This document shows positions 30,309 through 43,295 of a stretch of DNA of 43,477 bases, in pieces. Within the stretch, counting starts at the first letter, position 1; each line of letters begins with the position of its first letter. Location of the stretch: positions 1-43,477 of the forward strand of contig NZ_JAQGKL010000169.1 of the NCBI RefSeq assembly GCF_028290105.1, in the 5' to 3' direction. The notes beneath the pieces are model-generated. The model was not told the DNA's origin. It worked only from the letters and a program-made list of their open reading frames with translations, and made no database searches. Source of the DNA: Methylobacterium sp. Its GTDB lineage: Bacteria > Pseudomonadota > Alphaproteobacteria > Rhizobiales > Beijerinckiaceae. The translations under genes and the position numbers were made by a program.

Positions 30309-30320
30309 GTTCCCGCGCGA

Positions 30321-31721
30321 TCAGATGTGGATCGCGCGCTTGCCCACCGCGAGTGCGGCTTCCTTGACGGCTTCCGTCAGGGTCGGGTGAGCGTGGCAGG
30401 TGCGGGCGACGTCCTCGGCGCTGGCACCGAATTCCATCGCCACCGCGACCTCCGCGATGAGGTTGCCCGCATCCGCCCCGACGATGTGGACGCCGAGCAC
30501 CCGGTCGGTGGTGGCGTCGGCCAGGATCTTCACGAAGCCGTCGGTGGTGTGGTTGACCTTGGCGCGGCCGTTGGCGGTGAAGGGGAATTTTCCGGTGTTG
30601 TAGGCGATGCCGTCCTTCTTGAGCTCCTCCTCGGTCTTTCCGACCGAGGCGACCTCCGGGTAGGTGTAGACCACGTTGGGGATCACGCCGTAATTCACGT
30701 GGCCCGACTGGCCGGCGAGCAACTCGGCCACCGCCACGCCCTCGTCCTCGGCCTTGTGGGCCAGCATCGGCCCCGCGATGACGTCGCCGATGGCGTAGAT
30801 GCCGGTGACGTTGGTGGCGTAGTGGCTGTCCGTCTGGATGCGGCCCTTGTTGTCGAGGCCGACGCCCACTGTCTCCAGCCCGAGACCCTCGGTGTAGGGG
30901 ACCCGGCCGATGGCGACGAGCACCACGTCGGCGGTGAGCGTCTCGGCCTCGCCGCCCGCGGCCGGCTCCACCGTGACGGTGGCCGCCCCGTCCGCCACGT
31001 CGACGCCCGTGACCTTGGACGAGAGCTTGAACTGCACGCCCTGCTTGCCGAGGATGCGCTGGAACTGCTTGCCGACCTCGCCGTCCATGCCCGGCAGGAT
31101 CCGGTCGAGATACTCGACCACGGTGACCTCGGAGCCCAGGCGCCGCCAGACCGAGCCGAGTTCGAGCCCGATGACCCCGGCGCCGATGATCAGGAGCTTG
31201 CCCGGCACCGTCTCGAGGGCCAGCGCGCCCGTGGAGGAGACCACGATGGTCTCGTCGATGGTGACCCCGGGGAGCCGGGTGACGTCCGAGCCCGTGGCGA
31301 TGACGACGTTCTTCGTCTCCAGGAGTTGGTTGCCGCCATCCTCCGACAGCACCTCGACGCGGCCGGCGCCCGCGAGCCGCGCGGTGCCGCGATACGCGTC
31401 GATGCCGTTCTTCTTGAGCAGGTACTCGACGCCCTTGGTGTTGCCGTCGACGCCGTCCTGCTTGAACGTCATCATCTTCGCGAGGTCGAGCTCGGGGGCG
31501 TTCACGATCACGCCCATGTCGGCGAAGTGCTTGCCGGCCTCCTCGAAGGCTTCGGACGCGTGCAGCAGGGCCTTCGAGGGGATGCAGCCGACATTGAGGC
31601 AGGTGCCGCCATGGGTCGCCCGCTTCTCGACCACGGCGGTCTTGAGGCCGAGCTGGGCCGCCCGGATGGCGCAGACATAGCCGCCGGGGCCGGTGCCGAT
31701 GACGACGAGATCGTAGGACAT
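30321..31721 (-). CDS. lpdA: Dihydrolipoyl dehydrogenase (E3 of 2-oxoglutarate dehydrogenase)
   Basis: A 466-residue flavoprotein that re-oxidises dihydrolipoyl groups with NAD+. The FAD Rossmann motif GTGPGG is at residues 9-14, the redox disulfide is Cys41/Cys46 in '[17 protein letters not shown]', the NAD motif is '[17 protein letters not shown]' near 184, and the C-terminal catalytic His-Glu pair is in '[14 protein letters not shown]'. The start at 31721 ([10 protein letters not shown]) is chosen to place the FAD motif normally; a 15-residue extension to 31766 is not family-like. It is the last gene of the mdh-suc block, 113 bases downstream of sucB with a strong hairpin in the gap, so it should serve the SucAB complex here. 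A separate pyruvate dehydrogenase E3 probably exists elsewhere. Confidence 0.96.
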   Translation of the reverse strand: MSYDLVVIGTGPGGYVCAIRAAQLGLKTAVVEKRATHGGTCLNVGCIPSKALLHASEAFEEAGKHFADMGVIVNAPELDLAKMMTFKQDGVDGNTKGVEYLLKKNGIDAYRGTARLAGAGRVEVLSEDGGNQLLETKNVVIATGSDVTRLPGVTIDETIVVSSTGALALETVPGKLLIIGAGVIGLELGSVWRRLGSEVTVVEYLDRILPGMDGEVGKQFQRILGKQGVQFKLSSKVTGVDVADGAATVTVEPAAGGEAETLTADVVLVAIGRVPYTEGLGLETVGVGLDNKGRIQTDSHYATNVTGIYAIGDVIAGPMLAHKAEDEGVAVAELLAGQSGHVNYGVIPNVVYTYPEVASVGKTEEELKKDGIAYNTGKFPFTANGRAKVNHTTDGFVKILADATTDRVLGVHIVGADAGNLIAEVAVAMEFGASAEDVARTCHAHPTLTEAVKEAALAVGKRAIHI

Positions 31722-31791
31722 GGGTATCTGACTCGCTGAATTGGGCGGCGGGTCATGCCCCACCATCGAAGTACGAAGCGCGCGGAAGCGT

Positions 31792-31814
31792 CCGGCCGCG
31801 GGGATCGCGGCCGG
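31792..31814 (-). terminator. GC-rich hairpin in the sucB-lpdA gap
   Basis: CCGGCCGCG (31792-31800) and CGCGGCCGG (31806-31814) form a perfect nine-bp stem with a GGGAT loop, 20 bases downstream of the sucB stop. There is no T-run. It may attenuate transcription into lpdA or protect the upstream mRNA from 3' decay; which of these cannot be told. Confidence 0.5.
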
Positions 31815-31834
31815 CGGACGGCAGCTGCCGGGCC

Positions 31835-33139
31835 TTAGAGGTCGAGCACGAGTCGTGCCGGATCCTCCAGCGCCTCCTTGACGCGCACGAGGAAGGTCAC
31901 GGCCTCCTTCCCGTCGACGATGCGGTGATCGTAGGACAGGGCGAGGTACATCATCGGCCGGGCCTCGATCTTGCCGTTCCGGACCACCGGGCGCTCCTCG
32001 ATGCGGTGCATGCCGAGGATGCCCGATTGCGGCGCGTTGAGGATCGGGGTCGACATCAGCGAGCCGTAGATGCCGCCGTTGGTGATGGTGAAGGTGCCGC
32101 CCTGCATCTCGTCGATGGAGAGCTTGCCGTCGCGGGCCTTCTTGCCGAAGCCCGAGATCGTCTTCTCGATGCCCGCGATGGAGAGGTCGTCGGCGTTGCG
32201 CACCACCGGCACCACGAGGCCCTTATCCGTCCCGACCGCGATGCCGATGTGGTAATAGTTCTTGTAGACGAGGTCCTGCCCGTCGATCTCGGCATTGACC
32301 GCCGGCACGTCCTTCAGCGCCCCGATCACCGCCTTGGTGAAGAAGCCCATGAAGCCGAGCTTGGTGCCGTGCTTCTTCTCGAAGATGTCCTTGTACTGGC
32401 TGCGCATGGCCATCACGGCCGACATGTCGACGTCGTTGAACGTCGTCAGCATCGCGGCGGTGTCCTGCGCGTCCTTGAGACGGCGGGCGATGGTCTGGCG
32501 CAGCTTGGTCATGCGCACGCGCTCCTCGCGCGCCGCGTCGTCGGGCTTGGAGGGGGCGCGCGGGGCGGCGGGCTTGGCCTCCCTGGCGGGGGCGGGCGCC
32601 GGGGCCGAGGGACCGCCCTTGGCCGTGGCCTCCAGCATGTCGCCCTTGGTCACGCGGCCGTCCTTGCCGCTGCCGTTGAGGGTGGCGGGGTCGATGCCGG
32701 ATTCACGCGCCATCTTGGCCACCGCCGGGCCGTGATCGCCGGATTCGCGGGCCTGCGGGGGCGCGCCGTCGCCGTGGTTGCCGTAGCCGGCCGACGAATC
32801 CTGCGCGGGCGCCGCCTCGGACGTCCTGGTCTCGGCGGGTGCGGCCTCTGCAGGTGTGGGCTCGGCCTTCTTCGGCGCGGGTGCCTTGGCGCCGCCGGCG
32901 CCGGCCGCGATGATCGAGCCCAGCAGCGCGCCCGGCTCCACGGTCTCGCCGTCCTTGGCCAGGATCTCGCCGAGTTCGCCCGCCGCCGGGGCGTTCACCT
33001 CCAGGGTGACCTTGTCGGTCTCGAGTTCCACCAGCGGCTCGTCCGCCGCCACGGTGTCGCCCGGCTTCTTGAACCAGCGGCCGATCGTGGCCTCGCTGAC
33101 GGATTCGCCTAAGGTCGGGACGACGATATCGGTTGCCAT
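31835..33139 (-). CDS. sucB: Dihydrolipoyllysine succinyltransferase (E2 of 2-oxoglutarate dehydrogenase)
   Basis: A 434-residue E2. Residues 1-77 form one lipoyl domain, with the lipoylated Lys43 in [10 protein letters not shown]. An Ala/Pro/Glu-rich linker covers about 80-130. A peripheral-subunit-binding domain follows with '[20 protein letters not shown]' and '[11 protein letters not shown]'. A second Ala/Pro linker leads to the catalytic domain from about 205, beginning '[20 protein letters not shown]', with the active-site His in '[18 protein letters not shown]'. It transfers the succinyl group from E1 to CoA and forms the core of the complex. It lies 78 bases downstream of sucA, with a hairpin in the gap. 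Confidence 0.96.
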   Translation of the reverse strand: MATDIVVPTLGESVSEATIGRWFKKPGDTVAADEPLVELETDKVTLEVNAPAAGELGEILAKDGETVEPGALLGSIIAAGAGGAKAPAPKKAEPTPAEAAPAETRTSEAAPAQDSSAGYGNHGDGAPPQARESGDHGPAVAKMARESGIDPATLNGSGKDGRVTKGDMLEATAKGGPSAPAPAPAREAKPAAPRAPSKPDDAAREERVRMTKLRQTIARRLKDAQDTAAMLTTFNDVDMSAVMAMRSQYKDIFEKKHGTKLGFMGFFTKAVIGALKDVPAVNAEIDGQDLVYKNYYHIGIAVGTDKGLVVPVVRNADDLSIAGIEKTISGFGKKARDGKLSIDEMQGGTFTITNGGIYGSLMSTPILNAPQSGILGMHRIEERPVVRNGKIEARPMMYLALSYDHRIVDGKEAVTFLVRVKEALEDPARLVLDL

Positions 33140-33164
33140 GGTGGGTGTCCGTCCGGAGAGTTTG

Positions 33165-33185
33165 GGGCGCCGTCGCGCGGCGCCC
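33165..33185 (-). terminator. GC-rich hairpin in the sucA-sucB gap
   Basis: GGGCGCCG (33165-33172) pairs with CGGCGCCC (33178-33185) around a TCGCG loop, midway between the sucA stop and the sucB start. There is no T-run. It is one of a series of intercistronic hairpins in this operon and is more likely an mRNA stability or attenuation element than a full terminator. Confidence 0.45.
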
Positions 33186-33217
33186 TCGGATCGCGAAGTG
33201 TCGGGGGCGCCGGCGGC

Positions 33218-36202
<2,985 letters not shown>

Positions 36203-36292
36203 CCTGCCGCTTCGCGGAGCCCGCCCTGGGGCGTGGCCCTGCCCGATGCCTCTCGCGTGGGAGCGCGCTCGAGGACCGGAGGTGTGGGGAAA

Positions 36293-36315
36293 GACGCGGG
36301 AGGCTCTCCCGCGTC
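36293..36315 (-). terminator. Strong hairpin in the sucD-sucA gap
   Basis: GACGCGGGAG (36293-36302) and CTCCCGCGTC (36306-36315) make a perfect ten-bp stem with loop GCT. It lies 65 bases downstream of sucD and about 90 upstream of sucA within the 178-base gap. It could separate mdh-sucCD from sucAB-lpdA transcripts or punctuate processing. Confidence 0.55.
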
Positions 36316-36380
36316 GCTCGTTCCTAGATGGGGTCGCGGACCTGAACGTTGGGGCAACGCAGGCCTGCAATCCCCGCGTG

Positions 36381-37265
36381 TCAGCCGCGCAGGACCTCGA
36401 CGAGGGTGCTGCCGAGGCGGGCCGGCGAGGGCGAGACCCGGATGCCGGCCGCTTCCATCGCGGCGATCTTGTCCTCGGCGCCGCCCTTGCCGCCCGAGAT
36501 GATGGCGCCCGCATGGCCCATGCGGCGGCCCGGAGGCGCCGTGCGGCCGGCGATGAAGCCCACCATGGGCTTCTTGCGGCCGCGCTTGGCCTCGTCGGCG
36601 ATGAACTGCGCCGCCTCCTCCTCGGCCGAACCGCCGATCTCGCCGATCATCACGATCGACTCGGTCTTGGGGTCGGCGAGGAAGAGTTCGAGCATGGCGA
36701 TGAACTCCGTGCCCTTCACGGGATCGCCGCCGATGCCCACCGCCGTGGTCTGGCCGAGGCCGGCATTGGTGGTCTGGAAGACCGCCTCGTAGGTCAGGGT
36801 ACCGGAGCGCGAGACGATGCCCACCGAGCCCGGCTTGAAGATGTTGGCCGGCATGATGCCGATCTTGCACTGGCCCGCCGTGACGATGCCGGGGCAGTTC
36901 GGGCCGACGAGGCGGGACTTCGAGCCCTCCAGGGCGCGCTTGACCCGCACCATGTCGAGCACGGGAATCCCTTCCGTGATGCAGACGATGAGCGGGATCT
37001 CGGCTTGGATCGCCTCGCAGATCGCGTCCGCCGCGCCCGGCGGCGGCACGTAGACCACGGAGGCGTCGGCGCCGGTGGCATGCCGAGCCTCCGCCACCGT
37101 GTCGAAGACCGGCAGGCCGAGATGCGTGGCGCCGCCCTTCCCCGGGGAGGTGCCGCCGACCATCTTCGTGCCGTAGGCCATGGCCTGTTCGGAGTGGAAG
37201 GTCCCGTTCTTGCCGGTGAAGCCCTGGCAGATGACCTTGGTGTTCGCGTCGATCAGGATGGACAT
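36381..37265 (-). CDS. sucD: Succinate--CoA ligase subunit alpha
   Basis: A 294-residue alpha subunit of succinyl-CoA synthetase. '[20 protein letters not shown]' at the N-terminus is the CoA-binding Rossmann motif, '[17 protein letters not shown]' follows, then '[10 protein letters not shown]' and the phosphorylated His in '[20 protein letters not shown]' near residue 247. With SucC it interconverts succinyl-CoA and succinate while making ATP or GTP. Methylobacterium also has the related malate thiokinase MtkAB, but the surrounding mdh and suc genes make the TCA enzyme much the better call here. The ATG at 37265 is eight bases after the sucC stop, the tightest gap in this operon, consistent with 1:1 synthesis. 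Confidence 0.95.
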   Translation of the reverse strand: MSILIDANTKVICQGFTGKNGTFHSEQAMAYGTKMVGGTSPGKGGATHLGLPVFDTVAEARHATGADASVVYVPPPGAADAICEAIQAEIPLIVCITEGIPVLDMVRVKRALEGSKSRLVGPNCPGIVTAGQCKIGIMPANIFKPGSVGIVSRSGTLTYEAVFQTTNAGLGQTTAVGIGGDPVKGTEFIAMLELFLADPKTESIVMIGEIGGSAEEEAAQFIADEAKRGRKKPMVGFIAGRTAPPGRRMGHAGAIISGGKGGAEDKIAAMEAAGIRVSPSPARLGSTLVEVLRG

Positions 37266-37273
37266 GGGTACTC

Positions 37274-38470
37274 TCAGCCCTTCTTCACGGCGGCGACGAT
37301 CTTCTGCGCGGCGTCGTCGAGGTCGTCGGCGGGGATCACGTTCAGGCCGGAATTCCGGATGATCTCCTTGCCCTTCTCGACGTTGGTGCCTTCCAACCGC
37401 ACCACCAGCGGCACCTGCAGGCCCACCGCCTTCACCGCCGCGATCACGCCGTTGGCGATCACGTCGCACTTCATGATCCCGCCGAAGATGTTGACGAGGA
37501 TGCCCTTCACCTGCGGGTCGGCGGTGATGATCTTGAAGGCCGCCGTGACTTTCTCTTCCGATGCGCCACCACCCACATCCAGGAAATTCGCCGGCTCCTC
37601 GCCGTAGAGCTTGATGATGTCGAGGGTCGCCATGGCGAGGCCGGCGCCGTTGACCATGCAGCCGATGGTGCCGTCGAGGGCGATGTAGGCGAGATCGTAC
37701 TTTGAGGCCTCGATCTCCTTGGCGTCCTCCTCCGTCTCGTCGCGCAGGGCGACGATGTCGGGGTGGCGGTAGAGGGCGTTCGAATCGAACGAGATCTTGG
37801 CGTCGAGGCACTTGAGGTGGCCGTCGCCGGTGAGCACCAGGGGGTTGATCTCCAGCATGCTCATGTCCTTGGCGGTGAACGCCTCGTAGAGCCTGTTGGT
37901 GAGGTCACCCGCTTCCTTGGCCTGCGGGCCGGTGAGGCCGAGCGCCTTGGCGACCGCGCGGCCGTGGTGGGGCATCACGCCGGTGGCCGGGTCGACCGAG
38001 AAGGTGATGATCTTCTCGGGGGTGTCGTGGGCCACCGTCTCGATGTCCATGCCGCCCTCGGTGGAGACGACGAAGGCGACCTTGCCGGTCTCGCGGTCCA
38101 CCAGCATCGAGAGGTAGAACTCCGCCTCGATCTGCGCGCCCTCCTCGATGTAGAGGCGGTTGACCTGCTTGCCGGCCTCGCCGGTCTGGATCGTGACCAG
38201 GGTCTGGCCCAGCATCTCGGCGGCGAATTGCTTGACCTCGTCGAGGGACTTGGTGACGCGCACGCCGCCCTTGGCCCCGGCCGGCGCGCCCTTGAAGGTA
38301 CCCTTGCCGCGGCCGCCCGCGTGGATCTGCGACTTGACCACCCAGACCGGGCCGCCGAGCTGCCTGGCGGCGGCCTCGGCCTCCTCGGGCTTGAAGATCG
38401 CGACCCCCTTGGAGACGGGCAGGCCGAATTCCTTCAGCACCGCCTTGGCCTGGTACTCGTGAATGTTCAT
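37274..38470 (-). CDS. sucC: Succinate--CoA ligase subunit beta
   Basis: A 398-residue beta subunit. It opens [20 protein letters not shown], the canonical ATP-grasp start, with '[20 protein letters not shown]' for nucleotide binding, '[20 protein letters not shown]', '[20 protein letters not shown]' for metal binding and a C-terminal flavodoxin-like domain from about 240 ('[20 protein letters not shown]', '[11 protein letters not shown]', '[10 protein letters not shown]'). It binds succinate and the nucleotide, partnering SucD. It is 109 bases downstream of mdh. Length and motifs match the standard enzyme. The grasp-domain sequence does not let me choose ATP over GTP. Confidence 0.95.
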   Translation of the reverse strand: MNIHEYQAKAVLKEFGLPVSKGVAIFKPEEAEAAARQLGGPVWVVKSQIHAGGRGKGTFKGAPAGAKGGVRVTKSLDEVKQFAAEMLGQTLVTIQTGEAGKQVNRLYIEEGAQIEAEFYLSMLVDRETGKVAFVVSTEGGMDIETVAHDTPEKIITFSVDPATGVMPHHGRAVAKALGLTGPQAKEAGDLTNRLYEAFTAKDMSMLEINPLVLTGDGHLKCLDAKISFDSNALYRHPDIVALRDETEEDAKEIEASKYDLAYIALDGTIGCMVNGAGLAMATLDIIKLYGEEPANFLDVGGGASEEKVTAAFKIITADPQVKGILVNIFGGIMKCDVIANGVIAAVKAVGLQVPLVVRLEGTNVEKGKEIIRNSGLNVIPADDLDDAAQKIVAAVKKG

Positions 38471-38579
38471 GGACGTTTCTCCGCCTCATCCCGGCGCAGG
38501 GCGCGGGCCTTCAGGTCATCACACCGGCACCGTCGCGCCGGCCACCGGAACGGCCGATGCGCGGTGCTTCTCACTGTGT

Positions 38580-39596
<1,017 letters not shown>

Positions 39597-39785
39597 TCAG
39601 CCACCGGCGCGTCGCTGCGGCGGTGTGTGGCGGAAAAGGCCCAGGGCTTCAACCGAGGCCTGCGGAGCAAAGCAGGGTTCGGGCCAAGCGCGAGATGGAC
39701 CAGGGACGGGGACCGTCCGAAAAAGCGAAGCGCGGGGAGAGGCTTAGGCGACGGGCGCGTGATCCGGTTCGGCGGCAAACCTCAA

Positions 39786-39809
39786 GTGACAGGAACAAAA
39801 GTCTGTCAC
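39786..39809. promoter_or_regulatory. Inverted repeat GTGACAG-N10-CTGTCAC just downstream of the TetR gene
   Basis: Perfect seven-base arms lie at 39786-39792 and 39803-39809, in an AT-richer stretch five bases beyond the TetR stop and about 245 bases upstream of mdh. It could be the TetR transcript's terminator stem or a TetR-type operator. A related imperfect dyad (TGACAG-N11-CTGTAA) lies upstream of the TetR gene at 40699-40721. Confidence 0.5.
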
Positions 39810-39814
39810 ATCGC

Positions 39815-40591
39815 CTACAGGGTGCCGGTCCGCAGCACCTTCTGGATCGCCAGAATCACGGCGCCGAGGCGGGCGTCCACGAGGTCGCGCGGCAGGTCCG
39901 CGTCGTGCTGAATCGCCAGCGGATGGGTGAAGCGGTAGCTCGCGTCGAAGATGTGGGCGATGGCCCGCTCGCGGTCGCGGGCCACGAAGGCGCCCGCCCC
40001 GATCCCCTCCTCCACCACGCGCTCCACGAGGCTGCGCAGGCGCACCCGGTGGCGCCGGGCGATGGGCCGCGCCGCCACGGTGGCGTCGAGATGGACCGCG
40101 AACAGGTTCGGCTCGTGGACCAGGGTCTCGCGCTGGACGCTGGCGAGCGCGGTGAGCAGGCGCTCGATCTTGTCGTCGGCGGGATCCGGCGCGTCGGCGA
40201 TCCGGGCGAGTTCGGCCTCGACGTCGCGCAGCCAGCGCCCGGCGACCGCGTCGAGAAGCGCGTCCTTCGAGGGGAAGTAGCGGTAGACGTTGGCGTGGGT
40301 CATGCCGGCCTCGGCCGCCACCGCCACCACCGTCACCCGCTTGGGGCCGAGCCGGCGCAGGTGCTCGGTGGCCACCGCGAGCAGGCGGGCATCCACCGCC
40401 AGGGGGGCGGCGGCCCGGGGCGCCGGGCGCCCGACGCGCGGAACCGTGATGCGCAGGGCGACGTCCGGGTTCTCGCTACCCGTATCCTGGGCAGCGGTGT
40501 CTCGGGCAGCATCGCCGGAGGGTTCGGACCCCTGGCTCTGGCTGAGGTCGATCTCGTGCCCGAAGGCGAAGGGCGGGCCGGGCGGCTGCAT
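39815..40591 (-). CDS. TetR/AcrR family transcriptional regulator
   Basis: A 258-residue regulator with an unusually long, low-complexity N-terminal tail (about 65 residues of Pro/Ala/Asp/Ser-rich sequence). The TetR DNA-binding domain follows: 'LLAVATEHLRRLGPKRVTVV', then AVAAEAGMTHANVYRYFPSKDALL as recognition helix and the signature YFPSK end. The C-terminal ligand domain ('RERAIAHIFDASYRFTHPLA') has no recognisable effector subclass; similar plain TetR proteins occur in Rhizobiales. The start is uncertain: ATG 40591 or GTG 40603; neither has a clear ribosome site. It is downstream of gloB on the same strand (134-base gap), and between gloB and the mdh operon. The target is unknown. Confidence 0.83.
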   Translation of the reverse strand: MQPPGPPFAFGHEIDLSQSQGSEPSGDAARDTAAQDTGSENPDVALRITVPRVGRPAPRAAAPLAVDARLLAVATEHLRRLGPKRVTVVAVAAEAGMTHANVYRYFPSKDALLDAVAGRWLRDVEAELARIADAPDPADDKIERLLTALASVQRETLVHEPNLFAVHLDATVAARPIARRHRVRLRSLVERVVEEGIGAGAFVARDRERAIAHIFDASYRFTHPLAIQHDADLPRDLVDARLGAVILAIQKVLRTGTL

Positions 40592-40698
40592 CGAAGGGGA
40601 CACCGGGGCTCGTGGGAAGGAACGACGGGGCCTCCCGGTCGGGTCCGCCTTGCCGGAACGGAGTTCACCTGCCGAGTCGTCCAGAAAACAGATGCCAA

Positions 40699-40721
40699 TG
40701 ACAGCACCCGCCCCGCTGTAA
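40699..40721. promoter_or_regulatory. Imperfect dyad TGACAG-N11-CTGTAA upstream of the TetR gene
   Basis: TGACAG (40699-40704) and CTGTAA (40716-40721) lie about 110 bases upstream of the TetR start, in the gap after gloB. The half-sites match those of the perfect dyad at 39786-39809, apart from one extra spacer base and one arm mismatch. Confidence 0.35.
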
Positions 40722-40737
40722 CGCTCCCTTTAGCGGG

Positions 40738-41535
40738 TCAGAACCGGTTCTTCCAGGCCCTGAGCGCGGTAAAGACAACCGAGGAGGGGCTTCCCGGTGG
40801 AAGATTCACCGCCTGAGCGAGATCCGGCTCGCCGGCGCGCAGGAACGGGTTGGTCGCCCGCTCGGCGCCCATCGTGCTCGGGATCAGGAAGTGACCCTCC
40901 GCCTTGGCGCGCTCGGCCTCCGCCGCGCGGGCCGCGAGCGCGCCGTTGCCGGGCTCAGCGGCGCGAGCGAAGCGGGCGTTGGCGAGCACGTAATCGTGCC
41001 CGCTATAGACCGCCGCGGCATCGGGCAGGGCCCGGAACCGCTCAAGCGAGCGCCACAGGGTGGCGGGCTCGTCCTCCATCACCCGGCCGCAGCCGAGGGT
41101 GAACAGGGTGTCGCCGGCAAACACCACGCCCGCCGCCTCGAACCAGTAGGTGACGTGGTCGGCGCAGTGCCCCGGCGTCTCCCAGACCTGCGCGGCGAGG
41201 TCGCCGACCCGGACCACGTCGCCCTCGGACACCGTGACGTCGACCTCCGGCACCGCGGCCCCCGCCTTCAGGGGCGCCGTCACCCGTGCCCCCGTGCGGC
41301 GCTTCACCTCCGGGATACCCTCCACGTGGTCGCCGTGCCGGTGGGTGACGAGGATGTCGGTCAGCGTCCAGCCCGTCTCGTCGAGGGCCTTCAGGACCGG
41401 GCCGGCCTCCGGCACGTCGATGGCCGCGCAGGCGCCGGTGGCGGAATCGCGGATGAGCACGCCGATGTTGTCGCTGCGGCAGAGGAAGGTGCGGATCTCG
41501 CAACGTGGGCCGGTGGCGGAATTGGCTGACGTCAT
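40738..41535 (-). CDS. gloB: Hydroxyacylglutathione hydrolase (glyoxalase II)
   Basis: A 265-residue metallo-beta-lactamase-fold thioesterase that hydrolyses S-lactoylglutathione to D-lactate and glutathione. Binuclear metal motif THRHGDH has His65, His67, Asp69 and His70. 'ETPGHCADHVTYWF' supplies the next His, 'FAGDTLFTLGCGRVMEDEP' the bridging Asp, and 'AVYSGHDYVLANARFA' the last His. The HAGH C-terminal domain ends with the glutathione-binding segment near ATNPFLRAGEP. Length is typical. It is divergent from a small methyltransferase gene that often accompanies gloB in alphaproteobacteria (recalled, not tested). Its D-lactate product could be oxidised by a D-2-hydroxyacid dehydrogenase such as the YdiJ-like enzyme elsewhere in the window. 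Confidence 0.93.
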   Translation of the reverse strand: MTSANSATGPRCEIRTFLCRSDNIGVLIRDSATGACAAIDVPEAGPVLKALDETGWTLTDILVTHRHGDHVEGIPEVKRRTGARVTAPLKAGAAVPEVDVTVSEGDVVRVGDLAAQVWETPGHCADHVTYWFEAAGVVFAGDTLFTLGCGRVMEDEPATLWRSLERFRALPDAAAVYSGHDYVLANARFARAAEPGNGALAARAAEAERAKAEGHFLIPSTMGAERATNPFLRAGEPDLAQAVNLPPGSPSSVVFTALRAWKNRF

Positions 41536-41763
41536 GGGCGTTCCTCGCGTGCGGTGATCGGCGCTCGGTCGGGAGATGGGGCGCGGGCACGCGGGTTCCA
41601 GGCGGCGGCCACCGGAGCGCCTCGCCCCCGATGCCCTGTTCCCCCCGCAATCCCTTGTCCCCCGCTCCTTCCCGGCGCCGCGCTGGTCCGGGCTTGTCGC
41701 GCGGGTTCCCTGCCCCCATTGATGCGTTCGGACCCCTGCCGCGCCGCGCGCGCAACGGGCCGC

Positions 41764-41776
41764 GTGAAACGTTCAC
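41764..41776. promoter_or_regulatory. Short dyad GTGAA-ACG-TTCAC directly before the methyltransferase start
   Basis: A perfect five-base dyad with a three-base centre ends three bases before the ATG at 41780, where a Shine-Dalgarno would be expected. It could be a repressor site overlapping a very short leader, or chance. Confidence 0.3.
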
Positions 41777-41779
41777 CCC

Positions 41780-42514
41780 ATGCGCCTCGACGTCACCGAT
41801 CTGCGCGCCTTCTACGCGAGCCCCCTCGGGGGCGTGACGCACCGCATCGTCGCGCGCGCGATCCACGGCTTCCTCGGCTCGGTCTCGGGCCTGCGCGTGC
41901 TCGGGCTCGGCTACGCCACGCCCTATCTCGGCCCCGTCCACGTCATCGCCGAGCGGACCCTGGCCTTCATGCCGGCCACCCAGGGCGTGGTGAACTGGCC
42001 CGGCAGCGGGCGCTCCTGTTCGGCGCTCGCCGATCCCACCATGATGCCCCTGCCCGAGGCGGCGGTGGACCGGGTGATCCTGGTCCATGCGCTGGAATCG
42101 GTCGAGAGCCCCACCGAGCTGCTGCAGGACGTCTGGCGGGTGCTGACCCCGGGGGGCCGCATGATCCTGGTGGTGCCGAACCGGCGCGGTGTCTGGTCCC
42201 GGCGGGACGCGACGCCCTTCGGACACGGCCAGCCCTACAGCCGCTCGCAGCTCGGCCGGCTGATGCGCACCACCCAGTTCTCGCCCGAGGGCTGGGCCGA
42301 GACCCTCTACATGCCCCCCGTGGAGAACCGCCTGCTGCTGCGCACCTCCGGCGCCTGGGAGCGGATGGGCACCAGCCTGTCGCTGCCGTTCGCCGGCCTG
42401 CACGTGGTCGACGCGACCAAGCAGCTCTACCGCCCCGTCGCCGTCCGCCGGGTGCGCCGGGCGACCCGCCTCGCCCCGGCCCGCGTGCTGGTGCCCGCCC
42501 CCTCCCCGGGCTGA
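41780..42514 (+). CDS. Class I SAM-dependent methyltransferase, type 11
   Basis: A 244-residue protein with a Methyltransf_11-like core. 'GLRVLGLGYATPYLGPV' near residues 37-53 is motif I (with GLGYAT in place of the common GxGxG), 'ALADPTMMPLPEAAVDRVIL' is the motif II/acidic region, and 'LLQDVWRVLTPGGRMILVVP' is motif III. The start 'MRLDVTDLRAFYASPLGGVT' and the C-terminal part 'ATPFGHGQPYSRSQL' are what I recall from proteins next to gloB in alphaproteobacteria. The substrate is unknown. There is no Shine-Dalgarno before the ATG, so the mRNA could be leaderless or start very close. Seven bases separate it from the MarC-family gene, indicating co-transcription. Confidence 0.85.
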   Translation: MRLDVTDLRAFYASPLGGVTHRIVARAIHGFLGSVSGLRVLGLGYATPYLGPVHVIAERTLAFMPATQGVVNWPGSGRSCSALADPTMMPLPEAAVDRVILVHALESVESPTELLQDVWRVLTPGGRMILVVPNRRGVWSRRDATPFGHGQPYSRSQLGRLMRTTQFSPEGWAETLYMPPVENRLLLRTSGAWERMGTSLSLPFAGLHVVDATKQLYRPVAVRRVRRATRLAPARVLVPAPSPG

Positions 42515-42521
42515 GAAGCGG

Positions 42522-43211
42522 ATGCTGAACCTCATCGCGCCGGAGGCGGCGCTCCAGAGCTTCGTGCTGGCCTTCTCGTCGCTGTTCTCCATCGTGAACC
42601 CGGTGGGCTCGTCGCTCATCTTCGCGCAGGTGGCGGCGATGCATTCCCACGCCGAGCGCCTGGAACTGGCGCGTCGCATCGGCTTCTACGCGGCGCTGAT
42701 CATGCTCGCCGCCCTCTGGGCCGGGGCGCCGATCCTCAACTTCTTCGGCGTCTCCCTGGCCGCGCTCCGCATCGCGGGCGGCCTCGTGGTGGCGGCCTCG
42801 GCCTGGACGCTGCTGACGGCGCCCGAGGCGCGCGAGGCCCGCAAGCAGGCGGAGGCGACGCGCGAGCCCGCCGGAAACCTCGCCGAGATCGCGTTCTTCC
42901 CCCTCACGCTGCCCTTCACCACCGGCCCCGGCACCATCGCGGTGGCGATCGCGCTCGGCTCCAACCGGCCGGCCCCCGGCCCGGACCGCATCGGCTTCTA
43001 CGTGGGCATGTCGCTGGCCGCGCTCGCCATCGCCGTGCTGGTGCGCTTCACCTACGGCTCGGCCGACCGGGTGGTGACCTGGATCGGTCCCGTCGGCGCC
43101 CGGGTGCTGGGGCGCCTCTTCGCCTTCCTGCTGCTGTGCGTCGGCACCCAGATCACCGTCAACGGCATCACCGACGTGCTCGGGCCGCTCCTGGCCGTGA
43201 CCCGGCGCTGA
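42522..43211 (+). CDS. MarC family integral membrane protein
   Basis: A 229-residue inner-membrane protein with six predicted helices: about 10-33, 50-70, 75-93, 115-140, 152-170 and 190-215. 'FSSLFSIVNPVGSSLIFAQV' is the MarC/UPF0056 signature with its conserved Asn-Pro. 'AFFPLTLPFTTGPGTIAVAI' is the matching second-half Pro-rich motif, giving the internal-repeat layout of the family. MarC was once linked to multiple antibiotic resistance, but the function of the family is not established. It lies seven bases after the methyltransferase gene and 84 before dapB. There is no sign of an efflux partner. Confidence 0.92.
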   Translation: MLNLIAPEAALQSFVLAFSSLFSIVNPVGSSLIFAQVAAMHSHAERLELARRIGFYAALIMLAALWAGAPILNFFGVSLAALRIAGGLVVAASAWTLLTAPEAREARKQAEATREPAGNLAEIAFFPLTLPFTTGPGTIAVAIALGSNRPAPGPDRIGFYVGMSLAALAIAVLVRFTYGSADRVVTWIGPVGARVLGRLFAFLLLCVGTQITVNGITDVLGPLLAVTRR

Positions 43212-43295
43212 TCCGTGTCGGCGCCCGATCCTTGTCCCCCGGGGCCGGAGGCTGTACCGCAACCTCCGGATTCGGCACGCAAAGTGAGGCCAAGC

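Noticed and set aside
37274..38470. Alternative reading of sucC/sucD as malate thiokinase (mtkA/mtkB)
   Set aside because: The pair is flanked by mdh and sucA in the usual TCA order, not by serine-cycle genes, and the motifs fit SucC/SucD.
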